DNA of 64,000 nt from a virus: the IMG/VR virus record IMGVR_UViG_3300023172_000016, positions 1 through 64,000 of that record, one strand, 5' to 3'. The position numbers and the translations under genes are program-made. Below the pieces are notes generated by a model, which saw only the letters and a program-made list of their open reading frames with translations, was not told the origin of the DNA and did no database searches. Each line of letters opens with the position of its first letter. Position 1 is the stretch's first letter. This document shows, piece by piece, positions 1 to 7,843 of this stretch.

Positions 1-837
1 ATTTTAGAACAACCGCAACCTATTGCTAATGAATGGGAACCTACTGATGCAAGTGTGGTTGCTTGGATTGATGCAAGCGATACTACTTCTTATACTACAT
101 CAGGTTCAACTTTAACAGCCGTTACGGATAAAGCAGGTACATATACCATGTCAATTGGTAATACACCTACTGTTGTTACTAATGGTCTTAATAGCTTAAA
201 TGTATTTGATTTTGATGGAAGTGGTGAATATTTGCAAAGCACAAGTTATTCAGCACAAACAGATGGTAGTGGAAATCATTGGGCAGTTGGAGTATTTTTA
301 GCAGACTTTGTCGATGCGGATAAAGATTCTTTCTGGTCTTATGAAACAAATACTTCAATAAGTACCAAAAGAGATTATGCAATATCATCAGGCGGTGGAG
401 GTTCAAATACTTGGCCAGGTGAGCTTGACTTAGATACAAACAACGTAACTAACAGAATAAGTTCTACGATTGGTAATTTACAGGATTGGACTTTACAAAG
501 TGTCTCAATTGATAACTGGGTTATTGTTTCATGTTGGTTTAACAAAACAGGTAATCAAATAGGTAACCGGGTCAATGGTAATAACGCATATACTCCTGTT
601 AATGACTATGATAATTCAATTCAGACTAACCAAGAATTAAGGTTAATGAGGAATCGCGCATCTCAAGAATTAGATGGTCGCTTGGCAGAATTTTTTACAG
701 TTGCTGATATACCAGGAACTGGCGGAACGGATCTTACAGATTTAGAAAAAGGTGAAGGGTATCTTGCGTGGAAATGGGGACTAGTTTCTTCTCTGCCATC
801 TGGGCACCCATATAAGAATTCACCTCCAACTGTTTAA
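1..837 (+). CDS. Virion protein with LamG/concanavalin-like fold, 5' partial
   Basis: The frame is open from the first base, so the protein starts before the window; the GTG at 55 is only an internal candidate start. The visible 278 residues begin with a W-x-DASD segment and are rich in Ser, Thr, Gly and Asn, as in beta-sandwich (LamG-like) modules of phage fibre and capsid-decoration proteins. The C-terminus has the GYLAWKWG...LPSGHPYKNSPP signature that closes many environmental phage virion proteins. It is followed after 39 bases by another fibre-type gene on the same strand. A structural role is likely; the exact position in the particle is unknown. Confidence 0.7.
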   Translation: MLEQPQPIANEWEPTDASVVAWIDASDTTSYTTSGSTLTAVTDKAGTYTMSIGNTPTVVTNGLNSLNVFDFDGSGEYLQSTSYSAQTDGSGNHWAVGVFLADFVDADKDSFWSYETNTSISTKRDYAISSGGGGSNTWPGELDLDTNNVTNRISSTIGNLQDWTLQSVSIDNWVIVSCWFNKTGNQIGNRVNGNNAYTPVNDYDNSIQTNQELRLMRNRASQELDGRLAEFFTVADIPGTGGTDLTDLEKGEGYLAWKWGLVSSLPSGHPYKNSPPTV

Positions 838-849
838 AACAGTTGACAT

Positions 850-858
850 GATATATAG
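850..858 (+). promoter_or_regulatory. GATATATAG late-promoter-like box
   Basis: GATATATAG lies 19 bases upstream of the GTG start of the fibre gene at 877. The same box recurs before genes of probable virion proteins on both strands. A promoter role is inferred by analogy with the T4 late box TATAAATA. Confidence 0.4.
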
Positions 859-876
859 ATAAAATAATTTCCACTA

Positions 877-1551
877 GTGGCTTATAGAATAGTACTAAGA
901 CAGGATGTTGCAGCGAATTGGACAACTAACAATCCAGTTCTTCTAAGTGGTGAACTCGGATTTGAAACCGATACCAAAAGAATCAAACTTGGTAATGGTT
1001 CGGATAGATGGAATGCTCTTCCATATTATCTAAGAGCAGGATTCTATGGGCATTTTTATGATACCACCTTTCAGCAAGTGGGTGCTACTGGGGAAGCTTA
1101 CTATATTAGATGTAATACAACAAACATTTCTGAAGGAGTTTATGTAACTGGAGCTACCGCTGGCCCATCTGGTGCTACTGGAAACTTTAGATATGTGGTT
1201 GAAAATCCTGGTGTATATGAAGTAAGCTTAACTGGAAACCTTAAACAAACTTGCGGTACTACTGGATCTACTGGATCGGTTCCGAGTCTAACTTACGTTT
1301 GGTTATCTAAAAATGGTACGGATGTAACTTATTCGTCTCAGAGTATTCAAATGTCTGGCAGTACTTCTAATCCAGACTATATTGATATTAACTTTAGTTA
1401 CCCAGTTAGCATGTCTGCTGACGACTATTTAGAAATCAAATACGGTAGCGATGATTGTACATCAATGGCATTCGAACCTGCTACTGCAGATTCTGCTAGA
1501 CCTTGGGCAAGCGTTCCTTCTGTATCAGTAGCTATCAGTCAACTTGGATAG
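877..1551 (+). CDS. Phage fibre protein with N-terminal tropism-determinant-like domain
   Basis: 224 residues from a GTG start. Residues 1-50 match the short repeat domain found at the N-terminus of many tail fibre proteins (AANWTTNNPVLLSGELGFETD, then KLGNGSDRWNALPY), related to the major tropism determinant N-terminal domain. Two short Gly-x-Thr/Ser collagen-like stretches follow (TGATAGPSGATG and TGSTGS). The C-terminal 120 residues look like a C1q/jelly-roll beta sandwich. It is probably a receptor-binding or fibre-tip component. It ends inside the 3' end of a convergent lipoprotein gene (27-base overlap), which marks the switch to - strand coding. Confidence 0.75.
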   Translation: MAYRIVLRQDVAANWTTNNPVLLSGELGFETDTKRIKLGNGSDRWNALPYYLRAGFYGHFYDTTFQQVGATGEAYYIRCNTTNISEGVYVTGATAGPSGATGNFRYVVENPGVYEVSLTGNLKQTCGTTGSTGSVPSLTYVWLSKNGTDVTYSSQSIQMSGSTSNPDYIDINFSYPVSMSADDYLEIKYGSDDCTSMAFEPATADSARPWASVPSVSVAISQLG

Positions 1552-1848
1552 TCTTTGAACGACTACCGGATCCTTAATAGATTTTCCTGATAACGTATTA
1601 AAGGTTTCTTCGTTAACCATTATTACAGAGGTGTTAATCCCGCTATCATAATTTCTAAATGCACCATTATCCCAATTGGCTTTAAGGTGCATAGACATCT
1701 CATCACCCTCTTTCAGGTAAAGGGTGTCCTTATCGGTTGTGACAATTGAAAATTCAGAAACCTGGATTAGGTTGGACGAAAATACCTTTTGTTGTCCACA
1801 AGCAGCAAGGAGAACTGACGTTGCTGCAATAAAGAATGTTTTTTTCAT
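1525..1848 (-). CDS. Small lipoprotein
   Basis: 107 residues starting with a short basic N-terminus, a hydrophobic stretch and a lipobox (LLAAC, Cys17), so it should be exported and lipid-anchored. The mature part is about 90 residues, predicted beta-rich, with no recognised domain. Phage lipoproteins of this size can block superinfection (T5 Llp is the known example), but nothing here shows that function; it could equally alter the envelope. Its 3' end overlaps the convergent fibre gene by 27 bases. Confidence 0.7.
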   Translation of the reverse strand: MKKTFFIAATSVLLAACGQQKVFSSNLIQVSEFSIVTTDKDTLYLKEGDEMSMHLKANWDNGAFRNYDSGINTSVIMVNEETFNTLSGKSIKDPVVVQRLSKLTDSY

Positions 1849-1909
1849 AACGATGATCTCTTCAAAAATACATCATCAATACGAAAATAATCCGATGAAG
1901 TTTCGATTT

Positions 1910-2614
1910 TTATAGGTTACAGCCTGTTGGATTCTTGAACTTAGCTTCCGTTCCGGCACCTGCAGAGGTATTATATCTGTCTTTCCACCACTTTGCTTGT
2001 CCGTTTAAATCCGATGGAATTGATTTATTGACTACAGTTACCTTGTTTGTCTTCCGGTTGTATTTATAATCCCTCATTTTGATTTCAAGGAAAAGTCTAC
2101 ATGCAAGAGCATTGTATAGTGGTTTTGATAAACTTTCATATGGGGTCATATCCCAATTTAGACCAAGATCTGTTTTAATCTTGTTTTTCCCGTCTTCCAA
2201 AAGTTTCCTGATAACGTGATTTCCTTGTGGTTTTTGCCCCTGATAACCTATCGATCTCAAAGCTGTGTTTTTATCTAATTGGAAAACCCCTTTGGTTATT
2301 CCTGGTCTCCTGTATGTGTTTGGGTTAGTCCCGTAGCAGCTTTCAACAGCGGCCAACCTTTTCATGAATGTCTTCACATTGTTACCGTCTCCAAAGACCT
2401 CAGCAACGACGTCGATTGCTTTTTCAATTAGCGTCTTAGCTTTTTCCCCTTTCAGATACTCTGAATATTTAGTAGCTTCCTTGCTTATTTCAGGATTTGC
2501 CCTCATAGCATTCCACTCGTCATCAGTTATACCTGCTGAAGATTTTATGGATTCCACTTCCGATTCGTTAAGCGAGTTTCCTATAAAGGATCTGAAAGAT
2601 TTGATATTGTCCAT
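1910..2614 (-). CDS. Putative peptidoglycan hydrolase (lytic transglycosylase-like) with capsid-targeting-like N-terminus
   Basis: 234 residues. The N-terminus MDNIKSFRSFIGNSLNESE fits the pattern F..F...(I/L)xE of T4 capsid-targeting peptides, with a candidate cleavage after SLNE. The middle (about residues 85-125) contains RLAAVESCYGTNPNTYR followed by KGVFQLDKNTA. This is the layout of lysozyme-like or transglycosylase folds, in which a catalytic Glu is followed by a G-x-x-Q motif. The most economical reading is a virion-packaged wall-degrading enzyme. The catalytic assignment (Glu in AVES) is inferred. A GAATATATAG box lies about 20 bases upstream of the start. Confidence 0.55.
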   Translation of the reverse strand: MDNIKSFRSFIGNSLNESEVESIKSSAGITDDEWNAMRANPEISKEATKYSEYLKGEKAKTLIEKAIDVVAEVFGDGNNVKTFMKRLAAVESCYGTNPNTYRRPGITKGVFQLDKNTALRSIGYQGQKPQGNHVIRKLLEDGKNKIKTDLGLNWDMTPYESLSKPLYNALACRLFLEIKMRDYKYNRKTNKVTVVNKSIPSDLNGQAKWWKDRYNTSAGAGTEAKFKNPTGCNL

Positions 2615-2632
2615 TTTGCTATTTAAGTTTTG

Positions 2633-2642
2633 CTATATATTC
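2633..2642 (-). promoter_or_regulatory. GAATATATAG late-promoter-like box
   Basis: Variant of the GATATATA box about 19 bases upstream of the putative wall hydrolase start at 2614. Promoter function is inferred from recurrence before similar genes. Confidence 0.3.
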
Positions 2643-2645
2643 GAA

Positions 2646-3338
2646 TTAATCTATTCTGTATAGATTCATTTGTTTAATTATTTCGTTTGCTATTTTCTTA
2701 TGCCCCTCTATCTCCAAATGGCAAAGAAAATCTGCGCAATCTTCTTTTTCTATAGCCCATCTAGTTTCAATAATAGTAGCTTCTGAGATGCAAGAAAGTG
2801 AATCTTGATAATTCCTCTTTATATTAGCATACATTTTCCACTTAGAGCTAGTTGAATTTAGGACTTTATCTGGTGATGTTCCAGTAATGATTACTGGCTT
2901 TATTCCATATTCTTTGCATAGATCTATCATGACATTGTAGTTAGAAAGAATCTGTGAAGATGGAATTCCAATGGATGCATCGTTTCCCCCACCAAAGATG
3001 AAGCAATAGTCGTAGGTTGAATCTACATTTTCAACAAGTTTCCTTTTCATCCAACCTGTTGTTTTACCCTCAACCGCTGTGTTTGTAATTTTTATTCCAG
3101 TCCATTCAGAAAGGAAGGACTGCCACCCTTTAGAAAATGCTGAGTGTGAATCACCCACTAGGAGTGCTTTTTTGTTAATAAGAATCTCTGGACAATCAGA
3201 CTCGATTATCACAGTATCTGCCAGGGAAATTCCTTCTTGTGGGTCTGAGGGGACTTCAGGTCCGCTCAGTGCAAAAGCTAGAGCTATTCCTCCCATCAAA
3301 GAAGCCACCATGTAAAATAAATCTTTATTCTCAATCAC
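2646..3338 (-). CDS. Membrane-anchored SGNH/GDSL-type hydrolase
   Basis: 230 residues from a GTG start. Residues 8-25 form one hydrophobic segment likely to anchor the protein in the inner membrane or act as an uncleaved signal. The rest is an SGNH hydrolase: block I GDSH with nucleophile Ser64, GGGND with Asn119 (block III), and a C-terminal D-x-x-x-H...GH block V. Members deacylate or deacetylate carbohydrates and lipids. An exported phage copy could act on capsule, LPS or peptidoglycan O-acetyl groups; the substrate is unknown. A GTTATATA box lies directly upstream. Confidence 0.7.
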   Translation of the reverse strand: MIENKDLFYMVASLMGGIALAFALSGPEVPSDPQEGISLADTVIIESDCPEILINKKALLVGDSHSAFSKGWQSFLSEWTGIKITNTAVEGKTTGWMKRKLVENVDSTYDYCFIFGGGNDASIGIPSSQILSNYNVMIDLCKEYGIKPVIITGTSPDKVLNSTSSKWKMYANIKRNYQDSLSCISEATIIETRWAIEKEDCADFLCHLEIEGHKKIANEIIKQMNLYRID

Positions 3339-3341
3339 TCT

Positions 3342-3350
3342 CTATATAAC
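3342..3350 (-). promoter_or_regulatory. GTTATATAG promoter-like box
   Basis: GTTATATAG begins 12 bases before the GTG start of the SGNH hydrolase. The same variant precedes the exported nuclease, GH16, TROVE/VWA and ncRNA genes; its function is inferred only from recurrence. Confidence 0.3.
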
Positions 3351-3560
3351 CTACTTGAGCTTGGCTAGAGAGTTGTTATTAGTTCTTCTGTGAAATAGCT
3401 TATTTACCGTTGAATTGATCTTTTCACATCTTAATACCTGGAAAGCTCCAAGTACTAATGTAATGAGTGCCCAAATGGTCGGGAAAAGAATCAAGCAACA
3501 AGCCCAAGCTAAAACACCGACTACTCGAGGTAAAAGAAAGTCAGGATTTAAGAATCTCAT
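3351..3560 (-). CDS. Small membrane protein, unknown function
   Basis: 69 residues. Residues 10-45 are strongly hydrophobic (two short membrane segments or one long one), followed by a basic Lys/Arg-rich tail. No family is recognised. It overlaps the upstream 67-residue gene by 20 bases, which suggests translational coupling. A holin-like or superinfection role is possible for such proteins, but nothing in the sequence singles one out. Confidence 0.5.
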   Translation of the reverse strand: MRFLNPDFLLPRVVGVLAWACCLILFPTIWALITLVLGAFQVLRCEKINSTVNKLFHRRTNNNSLAKLK

Positions 3561-3744
3561 TCTTTTTCTTGTTGTTCAAATAATCCAAGGCTGCTTGTCC
3601 CATCCATTGCATCGGATCAACTGAGTCCGGATCATTTTGTCTACCTCCCTTTGCCATAATAGGCTCGGGGGAACCGTGTGATGCCTTATTTAATCTCTCA
3701 AGTTTGTCCGAAATTGCCTTTAAATACTCTGAATTCTGATGCAT
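3541..3744 (-). CDS. Hypothetical soluble small protein
   Basis: 67 residues. There is an amphipathic N-terminal helix (SEYLKAISDKLERLNKA), a Gly/Pro/Asp-rich middle, and a C-terminal helix containing DPMQWMGQAALDYLNN. It is not recognised. It is co-oriented and overlaps the next gene by 20 bases. Confidence 0.5.
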   Translation of the reverse strand: MHQNSEYLKAISDKLERLNKASHGSPEPIMAKGGRQNDPDSVDPMQWMGQAALDYLNNKKKNEILKS

Positions 3745-3753
3745 AATTTTTTC

Positions 3754-3885
3754 TTAATTATTTATATATCCGTTTTCCTTTAGATATCCTCGTATGACAA
3801 AGAAAACAAATATAAACGAGTAGAGTAAGAGAGTTATACGCATCATTATGGAAAGTCCTCTAAGAATATTATCGACAATCCACAT
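3754..3885 (-). CDS. 43-residue membrane protein
   Basis: ATG to TAA, 43 codons: a short amphipathic start (MWIVDNILRGLSIMMR), a hydrophobic span (about residues 17-33, LLLYSFIFVFFVI), then RGYLKENG. It fills an otherwise empty gap between two - strand genes and ends just before the next start. Short length limits confidence, but composition and placement fit a real single-pass membrane peptide. Function unknown. Confidence 0.45.
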   Translation of the reverse strand: MWIVDNILRGLSIMMRITLLLYSFIFVFFVIRGYLKENGYINN

Positions 3886-3903
3886 GGCTAATAAAGTGGT
3901 GTT

Positions 3904-4155
3904 TTAGATGTTATTCCTTACAATTTCTATTGCATCTTCGAGGGATTTCCAAATAACCATATCAGGTTCTTCCTCTGACTGGATAGCCAACAGCATTTTT
4001 CCATCGTCGGATTTTCCAACAGCTAAGGTCCCCAAGCCCTCACAAATAATTGGGTAAGCTTGGTTTTTTTCGAGCTTATCGAATATTTCCTGGTAGTCAA
4101 AGTCGTGCCAGTCAAAGTCGAATGCTTCTTGGTATTGTTTGCTAAATTCTGCCAT
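3904..4155 (-). CDS. Hypothetical acidic protein
   Basis: 83 residues, rich in Asp, Glu and aromatic residues at the N-terminus (EAFDFDWHDFDYQEIFDKLEK), with a predicted beta-hairpin middle (GTLAVGKSDDGKMLLAIQ) and a C-terminal helix. No family is recognised. It lies in line with its neighbours on the - strand. Confidence 0.5.
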   Translation of the reverse strand: MAEFSKQYQEAFDFDWHDFDYQEIFDKLEKNQAYPIICEGLGTLAVGKSDDGKMLLAIQSEEEPDMVIWKSLEDAIEIVRNNI

Positions 4156-4156
4156 T

Positions 4157-4279
4157 TTATTTCTTTCCTTTATATGGTTTAACTAGACATGTTGGACATA
4201 TGTACATCATGCTTAAGCCGAGAGGTATTGGCTTACTGCACAATTTGCATTTATTCCAGTCTTCCTTATTATCTTTCAT
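4157..4279 (-). CDS. Small CxxC/CxxC zinc-ribbon-like protein
   Basis: 40 residues from an ATG that overlaps the end of the upstream T9SS-type gene by 11 bases. Two pairs of cysteines (CKLC at 11-14 and CPTC at 28-31), separated by 13 residues, form a plausible Zn knuckle, followed by a basic tail. Comparable micro zinc-ribbon proteins are common in large phages. Nucleic-acid or protein binding is possible; the partner is unknown. Confidence 0.5.
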   Translation of the reverse strand: MKDNKEDWNKCKLCSKPIPLGLSMMYICPTCLVKPYKGKK

Positions 4280-5195
4280 TGATAACGTGCATTTTTTCGA
4301 CCCCCTTGTTTGATATAACTATGTACAGCCCCTTTAGATCTTGGTATGGTATCTCACTGCCTTTATAAACTAGATTTCCCCAGAAATCATAAACCGAATA
4401 ATGGCCGGGTAATTCGTTTTCATCTATGGAGACTGTTGAATTAACTACATTAAAAGTCCACTGAGCCCTCTGGGTTCCTATTAATTGACCGTTCCGATAA
4501 TCGTCAATTTGGAATCCGGTAGCATACTTACCTAACGTGGAAGGTATCCAGCTAATACTGTCATTGTCAACATGCATGGAAAGTTGTGAATACACTTGGG
4601 GAACAAATACACCATTGGCATATCCATAGTGAAGATCGGTTTGGCTTATCTCCACTACATCACCATCCAGCTCGTTTAGAAAACAATTGATAACACCCCA
4701 TACAGGTTTCATTGTATTCCTTGTGCTAACCTGCTGATTAATTATAAAAGGAACCCTAGCAAATGGGGTAGAGTTATTTGGTATATGCCAATAATCTACA
4801 GAGATGATAAATTCTGAATTCATTGAATTTGTGGAATTGTCTAATCCCGCCCAGCAGCAATTTTTGTAAATAAACCTATACTTATTAGAATCTAAGTCAA
4901 GATAGTCGGAGGTGTAGTTCACAATATTCTGTCCTTGGAATGGGATTGGGAGCGAACCCATTGTGAGGGTAACAGTCCCGTTTTGTACATACCAACCCAC
5001 CGAATTCATTTCCCATTTTTCCACCGTGATACTATTGGGTGGTGTTATCCCTTGGCTATCTGCGATAAGCCAAACCCCTATTGCTGTTGAATCTTGTGAG
5101 GTTTGTGCTACCGAGATCATACCCCCCATAAGGTGAGTAGCTTGTGCAGATGTTGTTATGATGATCCCTAGAAGGATCGGGAGTATATTTTTCAT
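4269..5195 (-). CDS. Secreted protein with probable T9SS C-terminal sorting domain
   Basis: 308 residues from the ATG at 5195. A longer frame upstream lies inside thyA and adds a non-signal leader, so the internal start is preferred. The N-terminus is a classic signal peptide (MKNILPILLGIIITTSAQA) followed by THLMGGMISV, resembling the AHxxGGE start of Bacteroidota cell-surface proteins. The last 55 residues (SVYDFWGNLVYKG... then DLKGLYIVISNKGVEKMHV) fit the type A sorting domain recognised by the type IX secretion system: Y-D-x-x-G-x-x-V, GLYIV and a final beta strand. It should reach the periplasm and, if the host has T9SS, the cell surface. The role during infection is unknown. Confidence 0.7.
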   Translation of the reverse strand: MKNILPILLGIIITTSAQATHLMGGMISVAQTSQDSTAIGVWLIADSQGITPPNSITVEKWEMNSVGWYVQNGTVTLTMGSLPIPFQGQNIVNYTSDYLDLDSNKYRFIYKNCCWAGLDNSTNSMNSEFIISVDYWHIPNNSTPFARVPFIINQQVSTRNTMKPVWGVINCFLNELDGDVVEISQTDLHYGYANGVFVPQVYSQLSMHVDNDSISWIPSTLGKYATGFQIDDYRNGQLIGTQRAQWTFNVVNSTVSIDENELPGHYSVYDFWGNLVYKGSEIPYQDLKGLYIVISNKGVEKMHVINER

Positions 5196-5205
5196 TGTTT
5201 TTGGT

Positions 5206-6288
5206 TTAGTTGCTAAGGGGAGCTTTAATTGTTTCGTGGCATTCATACCCATCGAGGATGAAATCTTTGGGTCTAAGTATTGGGATAATGCTTCCGAAGT
5301 CTTTAGGATCAACATGGTCCTTAATTAAGATTTTTGGTAATTCATAAGGATTCCTACGGATCTGTTCTTCTGCCTGTTTGATGTGATTTCTATAAAGATG
5401 TACATCTCCCAAATTACCAACTAGTTCATCAGGTACCATATTAACCTCTTTTCCGATGATTATTAGCAATAGGGCGTAACTAGCAATGTTAAAAGGCAAA
5501 CCTAAAAAGGTGTCTACTGATCTTTGATTCCACATAAGGGAGATAGTTCTTCTAGGAAACCCCCTTTCATCCAGATCCTCGTGATAAAGATTTTTTGCAT
5601 AACTTTTATCCTTGCCCTCATTTTTAGACCAAACTTCCCTTCTTTCGTTGAGGTCCATTTCTCTTGTATAAACTTGAAATCCATAATGACAAGGCGGAAG
5701 AACCATATAACCCAGCTCACCTACGTTCCAAGCATTAACCATCAATCGTCTTGAGTCTGGGTTTGTTTTAAGGTCGTTGATTAGGTTTTGGATTTGGTCT
5801 ACATTACAATCTCCACCTCCACAATAGTATTCCCAATCTCTCCATTGTTTACCATAGATAGGTCCTAACTCACCCCACTTCTTAGCAAACTCATCATCGG
5901 TTTTGATTTTGTTGATGAATTCTTCTTTATCTAACTTAACCCTATCTATTTTGGGGTGTGTTGATTTTAATTCCCCAATAGGAATTTCCCATTGATGCCA
6001 GCAATGTTTTTCATACTTTTTATACGCATCACCGTTCCAAATGTTACAGCCATTGTCAACCAAATACTTAATGTTGGTATCTCCCTTCAAGAACCATAAC
6101 AATTCAGTCACCATAGTTTTGAATGCCATTTTCTTAGTGGTTAGCAAAGGAAAACCATCTTGCATGTTATGACGGATTTGTCTTCCAAATACTGAAATAG
6201 TCCCGGTCCCAGTTCTATCTGATTTTTCTACTCCATTTGAAAGTATATCATTCAGTAATTCTTGGTATTGTTTATCTATATTATTCAT
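5206..6288 (-). CDS. thyA: Thymidylate synthase
   Basis: 360 residues. It converts dUMP to dTMP using methylene-tetrahydrofolate. All TS landmarks are present: RTGTGT at 25-30, the dUMP phosphate-binding SRR near 180, the catalytic Cys200 in LPPCHYGFQV, and RSVDTFLGLPFNIASYALL. The chain is about 95 residues longer than E. coli ThyA. The extra length includes a 60-residue insertion around 105-170, as in some other bacterial and phage TS. Its 3' end lies next to the secreted T9SS-type gene, and its start overlaps the thioesterase gene end by 8 bases, so co-transcription is likely. Confidence 0.95.
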   Translation of the reverse strand: MNNIDKQYQELLNDILSNGVEKSDRTGTGTISVFGRQIRHNMQDGFPLLTTKKMAFKTMVTELLWFLKGDTNIKYLVDNGCNIWNGDAYKKYEKHCWHQWEIPIGELKSTHPKIDRVKLDKEEFINKIKTDDEFAKKWGELGPIYGKQWRDWEYYCGGGDCNVDQIQNLINDLKTNPDSRRLMVNAWNVGELGYMVLPPCHYGFQVYTREMDLNERREVWSKNEGKDKSYAKNLYHEDLDERGFPRRTISLMWNQRSVDTFLGLPFNIASYALLLIIIGKEVNMVPDELVGNLGDVHLYRNHIKQAEEQIRRNPYELPKILIKDHVDPKDFGSIIPILRPKDFILDGYECHETIKAPLSN

Positions 6289-6703
6289 CTTGGTATCTTG
6301 ATTTTACTCTTTCCGAAATTGGTATGGGGTCGTTATTTTCGTCTATCCTTACAAATTTTATTTTGGTGGATAGAATAACTGATTGCTGTCCTGAATAAAC
6401 ACTATGTGCTCTGGCCTCCAGATAAAGTGTTAGCGAGGTGTTACCAATATCACTGACTTCCCCATATATTTTAATTAGCTGACCCTCTTTAGCGGGTCTT
6501 TTGAAAATACATTCATCTATTTTAACAGTGACCATTCTTGGGGTATCACAAACTTCCATTGCCATTGCAGCACCAGCTGCATCTAGCCAAGCAAGAAGTT
6601 TACCACCAAAAAGGTTTGCATGAAATCCAAGGTCAGACTTTTTTATTGGGTGTGTTGATATTAATTCCATTAGATTCTTTGTGGGAATTGACCCTTTATA
6701 CAA
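6281..6703 (-). CDS. HotDog-fold acyl-CoA thioesterase-like protein
   Basis: 140 residues. The start region HPIKKSDLGFHANLFGGKLLAWLDAAGAAMA matches YciA/ACOT-type hotdog thioesterases, in which the central helix carries the GG-x-x-x-x-x-D-x-A-G signature. A beta-rich region follows (FKRPAKEGQLIKIYGEVSDIGNTSLTLYLEAR), typical of the family. Family members hydrolyse acyl-CoA esters. A phage copy could alter host fatty-acid or CoA pools, but substrate and role are not shown. It overlaps thyA by 8 bases and the tail-collar gene by 34 bases. Confidence 0.75.
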   Translation of the reverse strand: MYKGSIPTKNLMELISTHPIKKSDLGFHANLFGGKLLAWLDAAGAAMAMEVCDTPRMVTVKIDECIFKRPAKEGQLIKIYGEVSDIGNTSLTLYLEARAHSVYSGQQSVILSTKIKFVRIDENNDPIPISERVKSRYQDE

Positions 6704-6930
6704 ATAATATATTGCAACTCACTATTGGGGCTTTCTAAAAGAGGAATACTAAATTTCAAATCGCTAGGCAAATCCCTTTCATATTTGACACCTTCTGGCA
6801 ATTCCCTCCCAAGTACTACACCGAGTGCCATATATTCTTTGAACTCCAATTCTCTCCCGTCGCAAGGTAGCCAGTCTTTAGGGGTGTAGTTATTACTAAA
6901 AAGTATTATTTGTCCTAAGTAAGCTTCCAT
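6670..6930 (-). CDS. Short tail-collar-domain (MdpB-like) protein
   Basis: 86 residues. The N-terminus (MEAYLGQIILFSNNYTPKDWLPCDGRELEF) is the phage tail collar domain seen in microcystin-dependent-protein relatives, with the W-x-x-C-D-G signature. It covers only this domain, roughly half the usual length, and ends in a short IPLL...YIICIKG segment that is also typical of the family. It overlaps the neighbouring gene at each end. Likely a minor virion or fibre-tip protein, though its placement among metabolic genes is unusual. Confidence 0.65.
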   Translation of the reverse strand: MEAYLGQIILFSNNYTPKDWLPCDGRELEFKEYMALGVVLGRELPEGVKYERDLPSDLKFSIPLLESPNSELQYIICIKGQFPQRI

Positions 6931-7295
6931 TACTTTTCAAATATTTTAATTTTTGCATCAACCTCAGTTAGCTCCGACCAGGTACCCATATAGGTAACCG
7001 CTCTTACCTTACGATTATCTATCCATACGTATTCCTGTCCATCTTTTATCCTTGGTTTATCCATTACCAACGAGTGATATAGAAATCCATTGTCATGAAG
7101 CCACTTCTCAGTAACTTCTCTGTCCTTCTCCTCTCTGGCTGTAAAGAAGGTGATTGTGTTTCCCTCCTCGTGCCACTTATTGATAATATCCAAAGCATCT
7201 TCATGTGGCTTTGCATATGGGTAGAGGTGACTATCCTCATTTTTAATGTCCTCACAGACGGTTCCGTCTATGTCTATTAAAAAAATTTTATTCAT
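6930..7295 (-). CDS. HAD-superfamily phosphatase-like protein
   Basis: 121 residues. Motif I DIDGT is at residues 8-12, motif II is the Thr of FFTAREEKD, and the acidic C-terminal motif is WIDNRKV. Size and layout resemble small capless HAD proteins, including the 3'-phosphatase half of T4-type polynucleotide kinase. A nucleotide or nucleic-acid phosphatase is plausible, but the substrate is not shown. Its start shares 8 bases with the preceding 54-residue gene. Confidence 0.7.
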   Translation of the reverse strand: MNKIFLIDIDGTVCEDIKNEDSHLYPYAKPHEDALDIINKWHEEGNTITFFTAREEKDREVTEKWLHDNGFLYHSLVMDKPRIKDGQEYVWIDNRKVRAVTYMGTWSELTEVDAKIKIFEK

Positions 7296-7452
7296 CTTCA
7301 GATTCTTGTCCAGATTGTCTTGCGAGTCTTAATGCTATTCCAATAATCCCTCCCGCAGCAAAATAGCCTGCAAAAGAGTCAAAGACCATTGGTGTCCACA
7401 ATCCTATAATAGCTATGATAATGGAATGACCATATTTTGTGATTTTTATCAT
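7288..7452 (-). CDS. 54-residue membrane protein
   Basis: 54 codons from an ATG. There are two hydrophobic spans (about residues 9-24 and 27-41, the second Gly/Ala-rich) and an acidic tail (GQESEDE). Its start overlaps the upstream stop (ATGA) and its stop overlaps the HAD gene start, strong contextual evidence for a real gene. Family not recognised. Confidence 0.55.
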   Translation of the reverse strand: MIKITKYGHSIIIAIIGLWTPMVFDSFAGYFAAGGIIGIALRLARQSGQESEDE

Positions 7453-7790
7453 TTAAAGATCCTTCCCAGGGTAATTAGCTTTATAGAATCCCAATACCCC
7501 AATTCGTATCCCCATAATTTTCTTTCACTTAGGTCATCATATACTTTCCATAGATAGTTCCTAATCCAAAGAAAATCCCACCAATCAACAGACAGTTCCT
7601 GGATTGTTGTTTTGTTTGGTAACCTAAACTCAAATGCTAAAAGGGAGTAATATCTTAATTTGAAATTGATTGTAAAAATGCTAAACCCCCAACTTTCTTG
7701 CTGGTCACGTAGCAAAAGGGTAAACAGGCTGAAACTTAAGTTCCAATTTCTTGTTTTCCATGAAATTTTCTCTAATAATCTTTGAAGCAT
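7449..7790 (-). CDS. Hypothetical aromatic-rich protein
   Basis: 113 residues with many Trp, Tyr and Phe, a basic N-terminus, and WDFLWIRNYLWKVYDDL in the middle. No signal peptide and no recognised family. It is coupled to the downstream membrane protein by an ATGA overlap. Confidence 0.5.
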   Translation of the reverse strand: MLQRLLEKISWKTRNWNLSFSLFTLLLRDQQESWGFSIFTINFKLRYYSLLAFEFRLPNKTTIQELSVDWWDFLWIRNYLWKVYDDLSERKLWGYELGYWDSIKLITLGRIFK

Positions 7791-7843
7791 AATTAAGGAA
7801 GTTGATCCTTAATTTAAACAGCAAAGGGGCCTAAAAGTTTCGA

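Noticed and set aside
5196-5315. Longer start for the T9SS-type secreted gene
   Set aside because: The 40 extra codons overlap the thyA coding region and would bury the signal peptide, so the start at 5195 was chosen.
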